A stretch of DNA of 64,000 bases from Brevibacillus choshinensis (GCF_016811915.1 NZ_CP069127.1:870001-934000); one strand, 5' to 3'. Positions 28,110 through 36,291 are shown, counted from the stretch's first letter. Notes: a model not told the origin generated them from the letters alone. A program made the numbers and translations.

Positions 28110-28140
28110 AAAAAGCCAGAGACCTGACGTCCCTGGCTTA
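28110..28140 (-). terminator. Terminator after the NlpC/P60 gene
   Basis: AAGCCAGGGAC and GTCTCTGGCTT pair on the minus strand, followed by T's. Confidence 0.8.
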
Positions 28141-28163
28141 CTATTGCTTTTGCCGAACAACTG

Positions 28164-28691
28164 TTATTTAGCTTGATTTCCCGGCAACGATGCAGCTTGC
28201 ACCGCGTTTTCCTTTTTCGGAGTTTCAGCCTTAGCTTCCAGAACAGGTACGTTCACACGCTTGGCGCCAACGTAACGCTTGCTCCAGTAGTATGGGTCGC
28301 TCAGCTTGGTGTTCACGACTCCACGACCAGATTCCGAGTGCACGAATGTGCCGTTTCCGATGTAGATGCCCACGTGGGAAATGCTGCGGCCATTGGTTTT
28401 GAAGAAGACCAGATCGCCTGGCTGCAAATCATCCTTGGCGACAGGAGCTCCCAATTGGTACTGGGCAGCAGAATTGTGTGGCAGGTCTACACCTAACGCA
28501 TCAAATACGTAGCGCGTAAATCCGGAGCAGTCAAAGCCCTTCTTGGTGGTGCCGGAAGATTTGTAAGGGGTACCGTACAGATCGCTGACTACATCTGTCA
28601 GAGGAGATGTGGACTCCTCAGCAGCTTGTGCAGCGCCGGCTCCCATTGCAAGCAATCCAGCGATGAACAAAGATACTAACAACTTGCGCAA
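28164..28691 (-). CDS. Secreted NlpC/P60 (C40) peptidoglycan hydrolase
   Basis: A 175-residue protein with a Sec signal peptide (hydrophobic LLVSLFIAGLLAMGAGAAQA, residues 4-23). The catalytic triad of a gamma-D-glutamyl-diaminopimelate peptidase is visible: Cys in GFDCSGFTRYVF (about 54), His in SISHVGIYIG and His in FVHSESGRG. It has no separate wall-binding repeat; a charged tail follows the domain. The start is TTG 28691 with AAAGGAG upstream. A c-di-AMP riboswitch in its leader should turn it off when c-di-AMP is high. Confidence 0.92.
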   Translation of the reverse strand: MRKLLVSLFIAGLLAMGAGAAQAAEESTSPLTDVVSDLYGTPYKSSGTTKKGFDCSGFTRYVFDALGVDLPHNSAAQYQLGAPVAKDDLQPGDLVFFKTNGRSISHVGIYIGNGTFVHSESGRGVVNTKLSDPYYWSKRYVGAKRVNVPVLEAKAETPKKENAVQAASLPGNQAK

Positions 28692-28708
28692 AAGAAACTG
28701 CTCCTTTC

Positions 28709-28836
28709 AAGAGCCTACGAGGTTAGCTGAAGGGTTCGGTCGAAAGGACGCCCTAGGCTGCCATGAAGCGCAACCATTCACCCCAGAAAAACATGGTTCC
28801 CCCGTTTCCGCCAAGCGGAACTCGGCTATATTCGAT
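28709..28836 (-). promoter_or_regulatory. c-di-AMP (ydaO/yuaA) riboswitch
   Basis: On the minus strand the leader of the NlpC/P60 gene contains the family's conserved blocks in order: AAACGGGGGAACCA, TGGGGTGAAT, CAGCCTAGGGCG, GACCGAACCC and TCAGCTAACCTCGTAGGC. These are hallmarks of ydaO/yuaA RNAs, which bind c-di-AMP and shut off cell-wall hydrolase and osmolyte genes. Confidence 0.95.
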
Positions 28837-29141
28837 GTTTTTTTACACGCACTCCTATTGGAATTCTATACGAGCCCGGATTTTCCTTTTTTTTCAGCGT
28901 TTGTTCATATTTTTGACACAATATTTTGTCTGATCTTGTAACCGAAAAGCTCGAAAATGCAAGAAGCAGCGCTTCTATTGAAGAAACATGTGCTTGTCCG
29001 ATTGAGGCAGGAAACAGCATCCGTCCAAGGTCGGAGACAAAAACCAACCGCACGCCCGTTATGGGTAGCCTATGCCCGGGGATACAATAAGGCCATAAGG
29101 TTAACACCTGCACCAACAAGGTGATTGGAGGGAAGCTGCGA
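28837..29141. other. Non-coding region between the riboswitch and the lia-like cluster
   Basis: No gene is seen. It should hold the minus-strand promoter of the riboswitch transcript and the plus-strand promoter of the lia-like operon. An imperfect dyad around GGGTAGCCTATGCCC (about 29064-29078) followed by TACAAT is the best plus-strand candidate, but it is weak. Confidence 0.4.
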
Positions 29142-29546
29142 ATGAGCGAACGGTCTGGAAAGTTTCTACTCGGGCTGGTTCTGCTGCTAATCGGTGGGTT
29201 GGTTTTGCTGGATCAACTGGGAATCGATAGTGGAGATGTTTTGGGCCTTCTGGTTCCCGGGGTGATCATGCTTTACGGAGCCCGCAAAGTAATGGGACAT
29301 GGCGGCTCTCGCTTCTGGGGAGTGCTGATCTTCCTCTTTGGACTTCTGATGCTGTTTGGGAAGCTGCACTTGCTGTTTCATAGCATTCTGGCGATCGGGA
29401 TCATCTATCTGGGCTATCGCCTGATCCGACCGCAGCCAGCTCCCAAAGAAGGGCCAGCTGAGTGGGAAAGACAGTGGGCACAGCGAGTATTGAAAGAAGA
29501 CGCACTGGACAAGTGGGAAAAAGGCATTCCAAGAAATCAGCAGTAA
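29142..29546 (+). CDS. LiaI/LiaF-like transmembrane protein
   Basis: A 134-residue protein with three to four hydrophobic segments (LLGLVLLLIGGLVLLDQLGI, LLVPGVIMLYGARKVM, WGVLIFLFGLLMLFG, ILAIGIIYLGYRLI) and a charged cytoplasmic tail. The repeated pattern is that of the LiaI-LiaF membrane region. By position, directly before a PspA/LiaH protein, it is the likely membrane anchor that LiaH-type proteins bind under envelope stress. ATG 29142 follows GGAGGGAAGC. First gene of the cluster. Confidence 0.8.
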   Translation: MSERSGKFLLGLVLLLIGGLVLLDQLGIDSGDVLGLLVPGVIMLYGARKVMGHGGSRFWGVLIFLFGLLMLFGKLHLLFHSILAIGIIYLGYRLIRPQPAPKEGPAEWERQWAQRVLKEDALDKWEKGIPRNQQ

Positions 29547-29612
29547 GTAGAAAAAGCAGAGTGATTTTTGGATGAAACTAGACGATGTGATATGATGAGG
29601 AGGAAATGACAA

Positions 29613-30308
29613 ATGAGTATCTTTAGACGTTTACGTGACCTGACAGTAGCTTCGGTGAACGATGCATTGGATTCCATGGAAGATCCGGTGGTTATGCTCA
29701 ATCAGTACATGCGTGATATGGAAGTAGAAATTGGGCAGGTTGAAGTGGCGGTTGCCCGTCAGGTAGCTTTGGAAAAGAAATTCCGTCAGCAGTGGGAGGA
29801 AGCTTTGGCATTGGTCGAAAAGCGCGACCGCCAAGTGAAACTCGCACTCACTGAGGGCGAGGACGAACTGGCGCGCCGGGCACTCGCGGACAAAAAGCAG
29901 TATGAGAGCCGTGCCTTGGAATATGAAAACCTCTTCCTGACCGCTTCGGAGGCTGCCGGCCAAATGCGTGAAAAACTGGCTGAGCTAAAAGAGGAATTTT
30001 ACAAGATGCGGGCGAAGAAGTTTACGTTGATGGCTCGTGCACAGGTAGCTCGTACCCAAAAGCAAGTGAATCATGCTGTGGTAGGAATGGGCAATCAGAC
30101 CGCCGGCCGCGGGTTTGCCCGCATGGAAGAGAAAGTCATGCGCATGGAAGCAGAAGCGCAAATGAGCGGTCAATGGCGCCAAACAAGCTTTGGTCTGGAC
30201 AACGCATTGACTGACCTTGAAAAGGACGACCTCGATGCCGAACTGGCAAACATCAAGGCATCGATGAAGGAAAAAAAAGAGGCGGTTGCTCCAGCGGATC
30301 ATTCCTGA
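29613..30308 (+). CDS. liaH: PspA/IM30 family protein (LiaH-like)
   Basis: A 231-residue, almost wholly coiled-coil protein with the family start MSIFRRLRDLTVASVNDALDSMEDPVVMLNQYMRDME. LiaH/PspA proteins assemble into rings or rods on the inner membrane face and protect it from lipid-II-binding antibiotics and proton leak. The central AGRGFARMEEKVMRMEAEA is typical. It follows the LiaI-like gene by 66 bases and is probably cotranscribed; RBS is GGAGGAAA. Confidence 0.9.
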   Translation: MSIFRRLRDLTVASVNDALDSMEDPVVMLNQYMRDMEVEIGQVEVAVARQVALEKKFRQQWEEALALVEKRDRQVKLALTEGEDELARRALADKKQYESRALEYENLFLTASEAAGQMREKLAELKEEFYKMRAKKFTLMARAQVARTQKQVNHAVVGMGNQTAGRGFARMEEKVMRMEAEAQMSGQWRQTSFGLDNALTDLEKDDLDAELANIKASMKEKKEAVAPADHS

Positions 30309-30357
30309 TCGGACAGGAACCGGGGCACCGGATGTAGAATAGATTGTGGCAATCAGG

Positions 30358-30385
30358 CAGCCTGTTTTGACAGGCTGCTTTTCCC
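30358..30385 (+). terminator. Hairpin between liaH-like and methyltransferase genes
   Basis: GCAGCCTG and CAGGCTGC with a 6-base loop and TTTT after it. It may end or attenuate the liaIH-like message, leaving lower read-through into the downstream genes. Confidence 0.7.
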
Positions 30386-30401
30386 CTAGGAGGTTCTATT
30401 C

Positions 30402-30959
30402 TTGGCAGATTTCTTGGTCTTTTTGCGAAGGTTTATCGCTGAGCCTGGACGCGTCGGCAGCATTGCTCCCAGCTCTCGTTTTTTGTGCGAGCGCATGTTG
30501 AGCAGTGTCGATTGGGACCGGGCCAATGTCATCATAGAATTGGGACCGGGGACAGGTGCTTTCACCCAATCGATCTATCAAAACATTAGTCCAGATACTC
30601 ATTACGTGCTAGTGGAGCGCGATGCCCAATTTCGGACCATGCTGCAGTCCCGTTTTCCCGAAGTCACGATTCGGGAAGAAGCGACCATGTTGAGCCACTA
30701 CTTGGAGGAGTTGAAAATTGGCAAGGCGGACGTCATCATTTCTGGTCTGCCGTTCGCCAACTTCCCTGAAGAGCTCCGTGCAGCCATCCTGGATGAAATT
30801 CAATCTGTGTTGGCTCCTGGCGGGCTATTCATCACATTTCAATATTCGCTACAACTCCAAGCTGAGCTGCAGAAGCGTTTTAGCTGGGTAGAAACCAACT
30901 TTACCCTGCTGAACATTCCGCCTGCATTCATTTATACATGTCGTAACGGACAGAAGTGA
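30402..30959 (+). CDS. Class I SAM-dependent methyltransferase (phospholipid N-methyltransferase-like)
   Basis: A 185-residue methyltransferase of the PmtA/KsgA-like group. It begins DFLVFLRRFIAEPGRVGSIAPSSRFL, has the SAM motif I VIIELGPGTGAFTQSI near residue 45, then VLVERD, and IISGLPFANFP in the place of the NPPY-like motif. The N-terminal PSS pattern recalls bacterial phospholipid N-methyltransferases. The start is TTG 30402 with AGGAGG eight bases upstream. It is inserted inside a lia-like cluster, where B. subtilis has liaG; a membrane lipid or rRNA substrate is possible. Confidence 0.78.
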   Translation: MADFLVFLRRFIAEPGRVGSIAPSSRFLCERMLSSVDWDRANVIIELGPGTGAFTQSIYQNISPDTHYVLVERDAQFRTMLQSRFPEVTIREEATMLSHYLEELKIGKADVIISGLPFANFPEELRAAILDEIQSVLAPGGLFITFQYSLQLQAELQKRFSWVETNFTLLNIPPAFIYTCRNGQK

Positions 30960-30995
30960 AAATAATCGGCATGGGGCGTAAGAGAGGAGACTTTC

Positions 30996-31835
30996 GTGAA
31001 GCTGTCCCGCGTGCACAAAATGTTGGCTGGTGTCCTGATCATCCTGACGGGAATTGGTCTCTTTTTAGATAGCTTGCATATCATCTCGTTCGGTCTGTTT
31101 GATTTGTGGCCCATGGTCCTGGTTTACTTTGGGGTTCGCCTGTGGGGACAGAACAAACGGATCGGCGGGGGTATTTTATTTTCTCTGGGTATCATCATTG
31201 CCCTGGAAATGTGGTTCGGCATCGGGATCGACGACTTGTTTCAACTGGTGATTCCGGTTTTGTTTGTCTATTTTGGCTTTAGGCTGATCAGGGGAAAGAC
31301 TCGGGACAAAGAGCCCCGCGTAGGGCAAAGGTTCAGTTCAGGAGAACCCTCAGCTGAAGCAGCCCAGCATGAAGGGCAGAATATTCCTGATCCTGTGTCA
31401 GGGGACCCCGCAAAAGTCATGGAAAAGGAAAATGCGGCGATCCTCCGCTACGGAAAATCATTACCCAAAGATTCCCGCAGTTCGTTGATCGGAGACTTTC
31501 ATCTTACTTCCGGCCGATTTGAGCTCAGTCATCTGCAGGTATGGCACGGGATCGGAGATGTGGTGATTGATCTGTCGCGCGCGATGCTGATGCAGGAGGA
31601 AGCTCTGCTTAGCGTGGAGGGCTGGATCGGAGACGTCACCATCTATGTGCCCGTCGATCTGCCGGTATCCGTCTCGGCAGAGCTTTCCGTCGGCGATCTG
31701 GAAGTGTTCAGTAACCGTCAGGGCGGGATCAACCGCAGCATCATGATTCGCTCGGATCACTATGATCAGGCGATGCAAAAAGTGAATTTGCATATCTCGC
31801 TGCTTGTCGGCGATATCAAAGTCAAGTACATCTAG
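30996..31835 (+). CDS. liaF: LiaF-like negative regulator of cell-envelope stress response
   Basis: A 279-residue protein: an N-terminal membrane part with about four helices (MLAGVLIILTGIGLFLDSLHI ... LFQLVIPVLFVYFGFRLI) and a C-terminal beta-helical domain (GDFHLTSGRFELSHLQVWHGIGDVVIDL ... VGDIKVKYI) typical of LiaF. LiaF keeps LiaS from activating LiaR in unstressed cells. It starts with GTG 30996 after GAGGAGAC and ends 13 bases before liaS. Confidence 0.9.
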   Translation: MKLSRVHKMLAGVLIILTGIGLFLDSLHIISFGLFDLWPMVLVYFGVRLWGQNKRIGGGILFSLGIIIALEMWFGIGIDDLFQLVIPVLFVYFGFRLIRGKTRDKEPRVGQRFSSGEPSAEAAQHEGQNIPDPVSGDPAKVMEKENAAILRYGKSLPKDSRSSLIGDFHLTSGRFELSHLQVWHGIGDVVIDLSRAMLMQEEALLSVEGWIGDVTIYVPVDLPVSVSAELSVGDLEVFSNRQGGINRSIMIRSDHYDQAMQKVNLHISLLVGDIKVKYI

Positions 31836-31848
31836 GAGGTACTGGCGA

Positions 31849-32997
31849 ATGCGTCGACAGCGATTAGCGAGTATACAATGGCAAAGTGTCCGATACGGCA
31901 TGGGATTATCCCTGGCGACGGTCACAGTCGCGTTTGTTTGTTTCTTTTGGTTCCATTATTTATGGAAAGACGATCCAGGGATTCAGCGGTGGTACACGGG
32001 GCTGGTGCAGGACTCGCAGGTGAATCTGTGGGTGGGAGAGTATCTGGGAATCCAGCTGCCCGGGGAGCCTGATTGGGTCATCCAGTCAGTAGCGATAGCG
32101 GTCTCTCTGCCCATTGGCGCGCTAATGGGATTGATCACGTCTTACATTTACGGCAATCTGTTAAAAAAGCGCATCAGTGTGTTGTGGGAAGCCGCGATGA
32201 AATTGGGACGAGGCATGCTCTCCTATCGCGTGCCCGAGCTGGGTGTCGATGAAATCGGAGAGCTCGGCTGGCAGCTCAATCGGCTCGCGTCCCAGTGGGA
32301 AGAGCAGGTAGCCTCCCTGCAGCGCTTGTCCAATCACAATGCTGCCTTGGCAGAACAGCTCAAGCAGGCGGCCGTGACGGAAGAGCGGCAGCGTTTGGCG
32401 AGAGAGCTGCACGATGCAGTGAGTCAGCAGCTGTTCGCGATCGCGATGACGACGGCAGCGATGAAGCGTTTGATCGAAAAAAATCCACAGCGGGCAGCCC
32501 AGCAGATTGAATTGGTTGAGGAAATGGCGGCAGCGGCACAGGCGGAGATGCGTGCGCTGCTGCTGCATTTACGGCCTGCCACGCTGCAGAATAAATCATT
32601 GAAAGAAGCCATTTTGGAACTGCTGGATGAGTTGACACGTAAAAATACCATGGAGATCACATGGGAGATTGAAGCGGTCGAAGGCTTGCCCAGTGGCATC
32701 GAGGACCACTTGTTCCGCATCTTGCAGGAATCCCTCTCCAATACGCTCAGGCATGCCAGGGCGACGCAAATCGCGGTCAAGTTGTTTACCTTGCAGGATC
32801 AGGTGCGATTGCGCGTGACAGATGACGGAGTCGGCTTTGATCCGGATGGGGAAAAGCTGACTTCTTACGGGCTTCGCAGCATGCAGGAGCGGGTAACAGA
32901 AGTGGGTGGATCGATGGAGATTTACTCGGCGAAAGGAAAGGGGACGCAAATCGAAGTGCGGATTCCCTTGATGTCACAGACGGAACGGGAAGGGTGA
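31849..32997 (+). CDS. liaS: LiaS-like sensor histidine kinase
   Basis: A 382-residue NarL-partner kinase. Two membrane helices (about 20-38 and 80-105) bracket a short extracellular loop, followed by HAMP, a HisKA_3 domain with RLARELHDAVSQQLFA (phospho-His), and a HATPase with SLSNTLRHA and DDGVGFD. The ATG at 31849 has AGGAGG; the open frame upstream overlaps liaF and is not used. LiaS detects lipid-II-cycle disturbance and phosphorylates LiaR. Confidence 0.92.
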   Translation: MRRQRLASIQWQSVRYGMGLSLATVTVAFVCFFWFHYLWKDDPGIQRWYTGLVQDSQVNLWVGEYLGIQLPGEPDWVIQSVAIAVSLPIGALMGLITSYIYGNLLKKRISVLWEAAMKLGRGMLSYRVPELGVDEIGELGWQLNRLASQWEEQVASLQRLSNHNAALAEQLKQAAVTEERQRLARELHDAVSQQLFAIAMTTAAMKRLIEKNPQRAAQQIELVEEMAAAAQAEMRALLLHLRPATLQNKSLKEAILELLDELTRKNTMEITWEIEAVEGLPSGIEDHLFRILQESLSNTLRHARATQIAVKLFTLQDQVRLRVTDDGVGFDPDGEKLTSYGLRSMQERVTEVGGSMEIYSAKGKGTQIEVRIPLMSQTEREG

Positions 32998-33004
32998 GTA
33001 ATCC

Positions 33005-33634
33005 GTGATTCGGGTATTACTGGTAGATGATCACGAAATGGTACGGATGGGCTTGGCCGCTTATTTGTCGACTGAGGATGATATTGAGGTCGTCGCAGAA
33101 GCAGGCAGCGGTGAAGAAGGAGTGCGTCTGACTGTGGAGCTGCGACCTGACGTGGTTTTGATGGATCTGGTCATGGATGGCATTGGCGGCGTAGAGGCAA
33201 CGAGAAGGATTCGTGAGGCATGTCCGGTCAGCAAGGTCATCGTGCTGACGAGCTTCATCGATGACGAGAAGGTGTATCCCGTGATCGAGGCTGGGGCCTT
33301 TAGCTACCTGCTGAAAACGTCGCGTGCAGCTGAGATCGCCCGTGCGATTCGCTCGGCGGCTGCCGGAGAGCCCGTCCTGGAATCCCGCGTGGCAGGCAAA
33401 ATCATGGCCCGTTTCCGTCACGGGCAGGAAGCGCAGCCGCATGAACAGCTCACACCGCGAGAGCTGGAGGTGCTCAAGCTGATCGGACAGGGCAAGTCCA
33501 ATCAGGAGATTGCGGATGAATTAATCATCGGCATCAAAACGGTCAAAACGCATGTCAGCAACATTTTAGCCAAGTTAAACGTGGAAGATCGGACGCAAGC
33601 AGCGATTTATGTGCATACCAACAACCTTGGTTGA
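33005..33634 (+). CDS. liaR: LiaR-like response regulator
   Basis: A 209-residue NarL/FixJ-type regulator with phospho-acceptor Asp54 (DVVLMDLVMDGI) and a C-terminal LuxR helix-turn-helix (LTPRELEVLKLIGQGKSNQEIADELIIGIKTVKTHVSNIL). The start is GTG 33005, eight bases after liaS. It should activate the operon promoter upstream of the LiaI-like gene. A terminator follows. Confidence 0.93.
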   Translation: MIRVLLVDDHEMVRMGLAAYLSTEDDIEVVAEAGSGEEGVRLTVELRPDVVLMDLVMDGIGGVEATRRIREACPVSKVIVLTSFIDDEKVYPVIEAGAFSYLLKTSRAAEIARAIRSAAAGEPVLESRVAGKIMARFRHGQEAQPHEQLTPRELEVLKLIGQGKSNQEIADELIIGIKTVKTHVSNILAKLNVEDRTQAAIYVHTNNLG

Positions 33635-33646
33635 CTGATCGAAGTG

Positions 33647-33677
33647 ACTCACCCGGAATAGAGGGTGAGTTTTTTTC
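33647..33677 (+). terminator. Terminator of the lia-like operon
   Basis: ACTCACCC and GGGTGAGT with an 8-base loop, then seven T's. Confidence 0.9.
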
Positions 33678-33729
33678 GTTTATGTGGTAAAGATAGTAAG
33701 TAATAGATTTGGAAAGGAGGGGACGGGCT

Positions 33730-34551
33730 ATGAGGCACAAACCCCAAACGCGCTCCAAGGTGCTTTCGGCTGACAATGGCGTAGATTTCGTCGGTGATGT
33801 CCACGGTTGCTACGACGAATTTACGGAATTGCTGAAGCGGCTGGGCTATGAGCGAAGCCAGGACGGTACGTTTCGCCATCCCCAGGGCAGGAAGCTCCTT
33901 TCCCTCGGTGATATTACGAGCAGAGGTCCATACTCTATCAAGATGCTGCAATTTTTCATTCACCACATTTCCATAGGCGTAGCGGAGATGGTGGATAGCA
34001 ATCACGGGTGGAAGGTCGCCCGTTGGCTGGATGGCAGACCTGTGACACTCGCACATGGCGATGAAAAGGTAGAGGAAGAATTTCGGGCCTACCAGCAGGA
34101 GTTCGGCCCCAAGAAAGCCACTTTGCTGCGAGAGCAGAGTCGCAGGCTGCTCTTTTCGTCACCCTCCCACATGATGGTCAAGACAGGGGAAAAGCTTGTT
34201 GCTGTCGCTGTCCATGCAGGGATCCGGGACGATTACATAGGGTTGGAATCACCGGCGGTATATACGTTTTGCCGTTACGGGGATGTTGCCGGCACAGGGC
34301 CGGATGGTCGTCCGATCCGCAGAGAATGGGCAAAGGAGAGAAAGACCCATGATCCTCTGATCGTCTGGGGGCACGACCCTCGGCCTGAGCCGGAAAGAAG
34401 AAACGGCACACTCAATATCGACCAGGGATGCGTGTTCGGCGGCAAGCTGACAGCCTATCGCTACCCGGAGGATGAAGTGGTGAGTGTGCCTGCAAGGAAG
34501 AACTATTCGGGACTGGCGGATACGCCGCTCACGCGTTACACGGCAGATTGA
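33730..34551 (+). CDS. PrpE-like metallophosphoesterase (dinucleoside tetraphosphatase family)
   Basis: A 273-residue calcineurin-like phosphatase related to B. subtilis PrpE: GDVHGCYDE (metal ligands D and H), SLGDITSRGPYS, MVDSNHGWKVARWL, VHAGIRDDYIG, YGDVAGTGPDGRPIRR and GHDPRPEPERRNGTLNIDQGCVFGGKLT. The canonical GDxxDRG motif is changed to GDITSRG, losing an Asp that assists the catalytic His in PP1-type enzymes. ATG 33730 follows AGGAGGGG. Its 3' end overlaps the convergent holin-like gene by 16 bases. Confidence 0.83.
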   Translation: MRHKPQTRSKVLSADNGVDFVGDVHGCYDEFTELLKRLGYERSQDGTFRHPQGRKLLSLGDITSRGPYSIKMLQFFIHHISIGVAEMVDSNHGWKVARWLDGRPVTLAHGDEKVEEEFRAYQQEFGPKKATLLREQSRRLLFSSPSHMMVKTGEKLVAVAVHAGIRDDYIGLESPAVYTFCRYGDVAGTGPDGRPIRREWAKERKTHDPLIVWGHDPRPEPERRNGTLNIDQGCVFGGKLTAYRYPEDEVVSVPARKNYSGLADTPLTRYTAD

Positions 34552-34838
34552 GAGTCTTGTTTTTTGGAGCTGGTGGACGATTTCCCCGTCCACTGCTCGA
34601 GGGTGTTTTTGGTCGATGAATGGATACCGACGCTGGCGAGTCCTGCGGTGACGCCTTCCATCAGGGCTGTTTTCCAGTCAAAGCTGGGGGAGTACAGCCA
34701 TTGGTTCACCATGTACAACCCGATAATCAAGACCACCGCTACCCAGCCGCGCAGCTTTTTGGGAATGCGCAATACATCGGATATGGCCGCGGTGGCCGCC
34801 AGGGCGAATGCGATGATCAAGCCCAGATCAAAACCCAC
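34536..34838 (-). CDS. Holin-like small membrane protein
   Basis: A 100-residue protein with two to three membrane helices (LGLIIAFALAATAAISDVL and WVAVVLIIGLYMVNQWLY), then GVTAGLASVGIHSSTKNTLEQW and a polar tail. The VGIHSSTKNT ending resembles phage holins. It starts with GTG 34838 after AGGAGATGG, 17 bases downstream of the amidase gene stop, so the two form a lysis-like pair. No phage structural genes are nearby. Confidence 0.6.
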   Translation of the reverse strand: MGFDLGLIIAFALAATAAISDVLRIPKKLRGWVAVVLIIGLYMVNQWLYSPSFDWKTALMEGVTAGLASVGIHSSTKNTLEQWTGKSSTSSKKQDSQSAV

Positions 34839-34854
34839 GCGGCACCATCTCCTG

Positions 34855-35649
34855 TCATGATTTCAATTTTTCGTACAAGCGCTTAAGGATCACGGCCTCT
34901 GCCCACAGAGGGAGCGGGGTGTCAGCCTTGTTTCTCCAATCCTCGTTGGTCAACAGTCCCTGCTCAAATAACCAGTCGATTGCTTCCTGTTTCCAGTCAG
35001 GCACGTCGCTGCCACCTCCAGTGCTCGGGATTCCGTTGCCGCTTCCGGGATTTGCATTTCCGCCGCCTCCTGCAGCAGGCGGATTTGTTTGGGGAGGGCG
35101 GTACGTCAGATTGGCGTATTCGCAAAAAGCGCGAATGACTGCTTCGGCGAGGCTTTGCCAGTCTTTGGCGATTTTGTCCGCATCGACCGGATTATCTGCA
35201 AACCCGTATTCGATGATCACCGTCTCGACACTGCCCGTCTCGCGATTCATGTAGTAATAGTCTTGCTTGGGATTGTTAGGAAGGGTACGGGTAAAGATTC
35301 GCCGATTCGGCACACCTTCCGCTTCGAGCTCTTCTGCGATCAAGCGTGGAAAGGCAGCAGAGCTGTAAATGGAGTAGATGACCTCCGTCCCTCGCCCGCC
35401 GCCGGAATTGATGTGGTTGCTAATGCAATAGCGCGCCCCGCTGTTTCTGACGACTGCGGTTCGGTCTTCACTCTGCAAGGTAACGTCTGACGATCTCGTC
35501 AACGCTGCCGGTATTTGCAGTTCTTGAAAACGACGGTATTGATAGAGGGAAATGTTCAGGGTCATCGCCTTTTCCGTAAACTGAGCGCTGTTTCCTCCGC
35601 CTGGATCGACGCCACCGTGCCCAGCGTCTATGATGACGATAGGAGCCAT
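34855..35649 (-). CDS. N-acetylmuramoyl-L-alanine amidase (Amidase_3), endolysin-like
   Basis: A 264-residue zinc amidase without signal peptide. The catalytic domain (1-180) shows VIIDAGHGGVDPGG, SNHINSGGGRGTEV and the late Glu in ETVIIEYGF. A glycine/proline-rich linker near 185-215 leads to a C-terminal tail with WKQEAIDWLFEQGLLTNEDW and LPLWAEAVILKRLYEKLK, a presumed wall-binding module. The ATG 35649 has GAAGAGGTGATG upstream; upstream in-frame starts to 35682 are unlikely. Lack of export signal plus the adjacent holin-like gene fits an endolysin. Confidence 0.85.
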   Translation of the reverse strand: MAPIVIIDAGHGGVDPGGGNSAQFTEKAMTLNISLYQYRRFQELQIPAALTRSSDVTLQSEDRTAVVRNSGARYCISNHINSGGGRGTEVIYSIYSSAAFPRLIAEELEAEGVPNRRIFTRTLPNNPKQDYYYMNRETGSVETVIIEYGFADNPVDADKIAKDWQSLAEAVIRAFCEYANLTYRPPQTNPPAAGGGGNANPGSGNGIPSTGGGSDVPDWKQEAIDWLFEQGLLTNEDWRNKADTPLPLWAEAVILKRLYEKLKS

Positions 35650-35800
35650 GTTTTCATCACCTCTTCTCATCAGCATATGCACGGGAGGGGAAACATGCTG
35701 AGGGCAGGGTCATCAATTTCTTAGGCGAGAATGTACTTATCGCCCATCTATGGTACAATGAAAGGGTTCGTAATTACGCAAAGAGGATGGTAATGTATTG

Positions 35801-36031
35801 ATGGCTTGGTACAACTGGGTAATCCCGATCGTTACACTTTTGCTCGGCCTGGTAGGCGGTTTTGCCGGTGGGACTTATTATCTGAAAAAGCAAATGCAAA
35901 ACATGCAAATGGATGAAAAGCAGCTGCAAGCCATGGCTCGCTCAATGGGTATGAACCTGAATCAAAAACAGCTGAAGCAAATGAGCCGCACCATGAAAAA
36001 TATGAAAATGCCAAATAAATTCGGGAAATAA
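35801..36031 (+). CDS. yneF: YneF family (UPF0154) protein
   Basis: A 76-residue protein with one N-terminal membrane helix (WVIPIVTLLLGLVGGFAGGTYYL) and a basic, glutamine/methionine-rich tail (KKQMQNMQMDEKQLQAMARSMGMNLNQKQLKQM), the UPF0154 signature. Function unknown, conserved in Firmicutes. A TTG just before the ATG is an alternative start. The next small membrane gene starts 17 bases after it. Confidence 0.85.
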   Translation: MAWYNWVIPIVTLLLGLVGGFAGGTYYLKKQMQNMQMDEKQLQAMARSMGMNLNQKQLKQMSRTMKNMKMPNKFGK

Positions 36032-36048
36032 AAGCGGAGGGATGTCGC

Positions 36049-36234
36049 ATGGGTCCGACCCGTCTGCGCTACACGATGATCGGCTTTATCTTGGGCGTGT
36101 TCCTCGTGTATTTGAAAGATCTGCCTCTCGGGGAAGGTACCCGATTTGCAGCACCTTTTTACGGAGCGGGCATCGGCCTGCTAATTGACGGCATCATTCT
36201 GCGGATGAAGCAGAGAAAAGGCAAGGAAGAGTAG
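36049..36234 (+). CDS. Small membrane protein, hypothetical
   Basis: A 61-residue protein with two hydrophobic segments (YTMIGFILGVFLVYL and FYGAGIGLLIDGIILRM) and a basic C-terminus (KQRKGKEE). Not recognised. It has GGAGGGATGTCGC before the ATG and follows yneF by 17 bases, so it is probably in the same operon; a terminator follows. Confidence 0.7.
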   Translation: MGPTRLRYTMIGFILGVFLVYLKDLPLGEGTRFAAPFYGAGIGLLIDGIILRMKQRKGKEE

Positions 36235-36237
36235 AGA

Positions 36238-36263
36238 AGCTTGGCAGACGCCAGGCTTTTTTG
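36238..36263 (+). terminator. Terminator after the yneF pair
   Basis: AGCTTGGC and GCCAGGCT (one mismatch) with a 4-base loop, then TTTTTT. Confidence 0.8.
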
Positions 36264-36291
36264 TTTGGGGAAAAAGGATAATGCCTGAATG

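Noticed and set aside
28950..29141. A LiaR-binding box before the LiaI-like gene
   Set aside because: Only a weak imperfect dyad is seen; not enough to call an operator.
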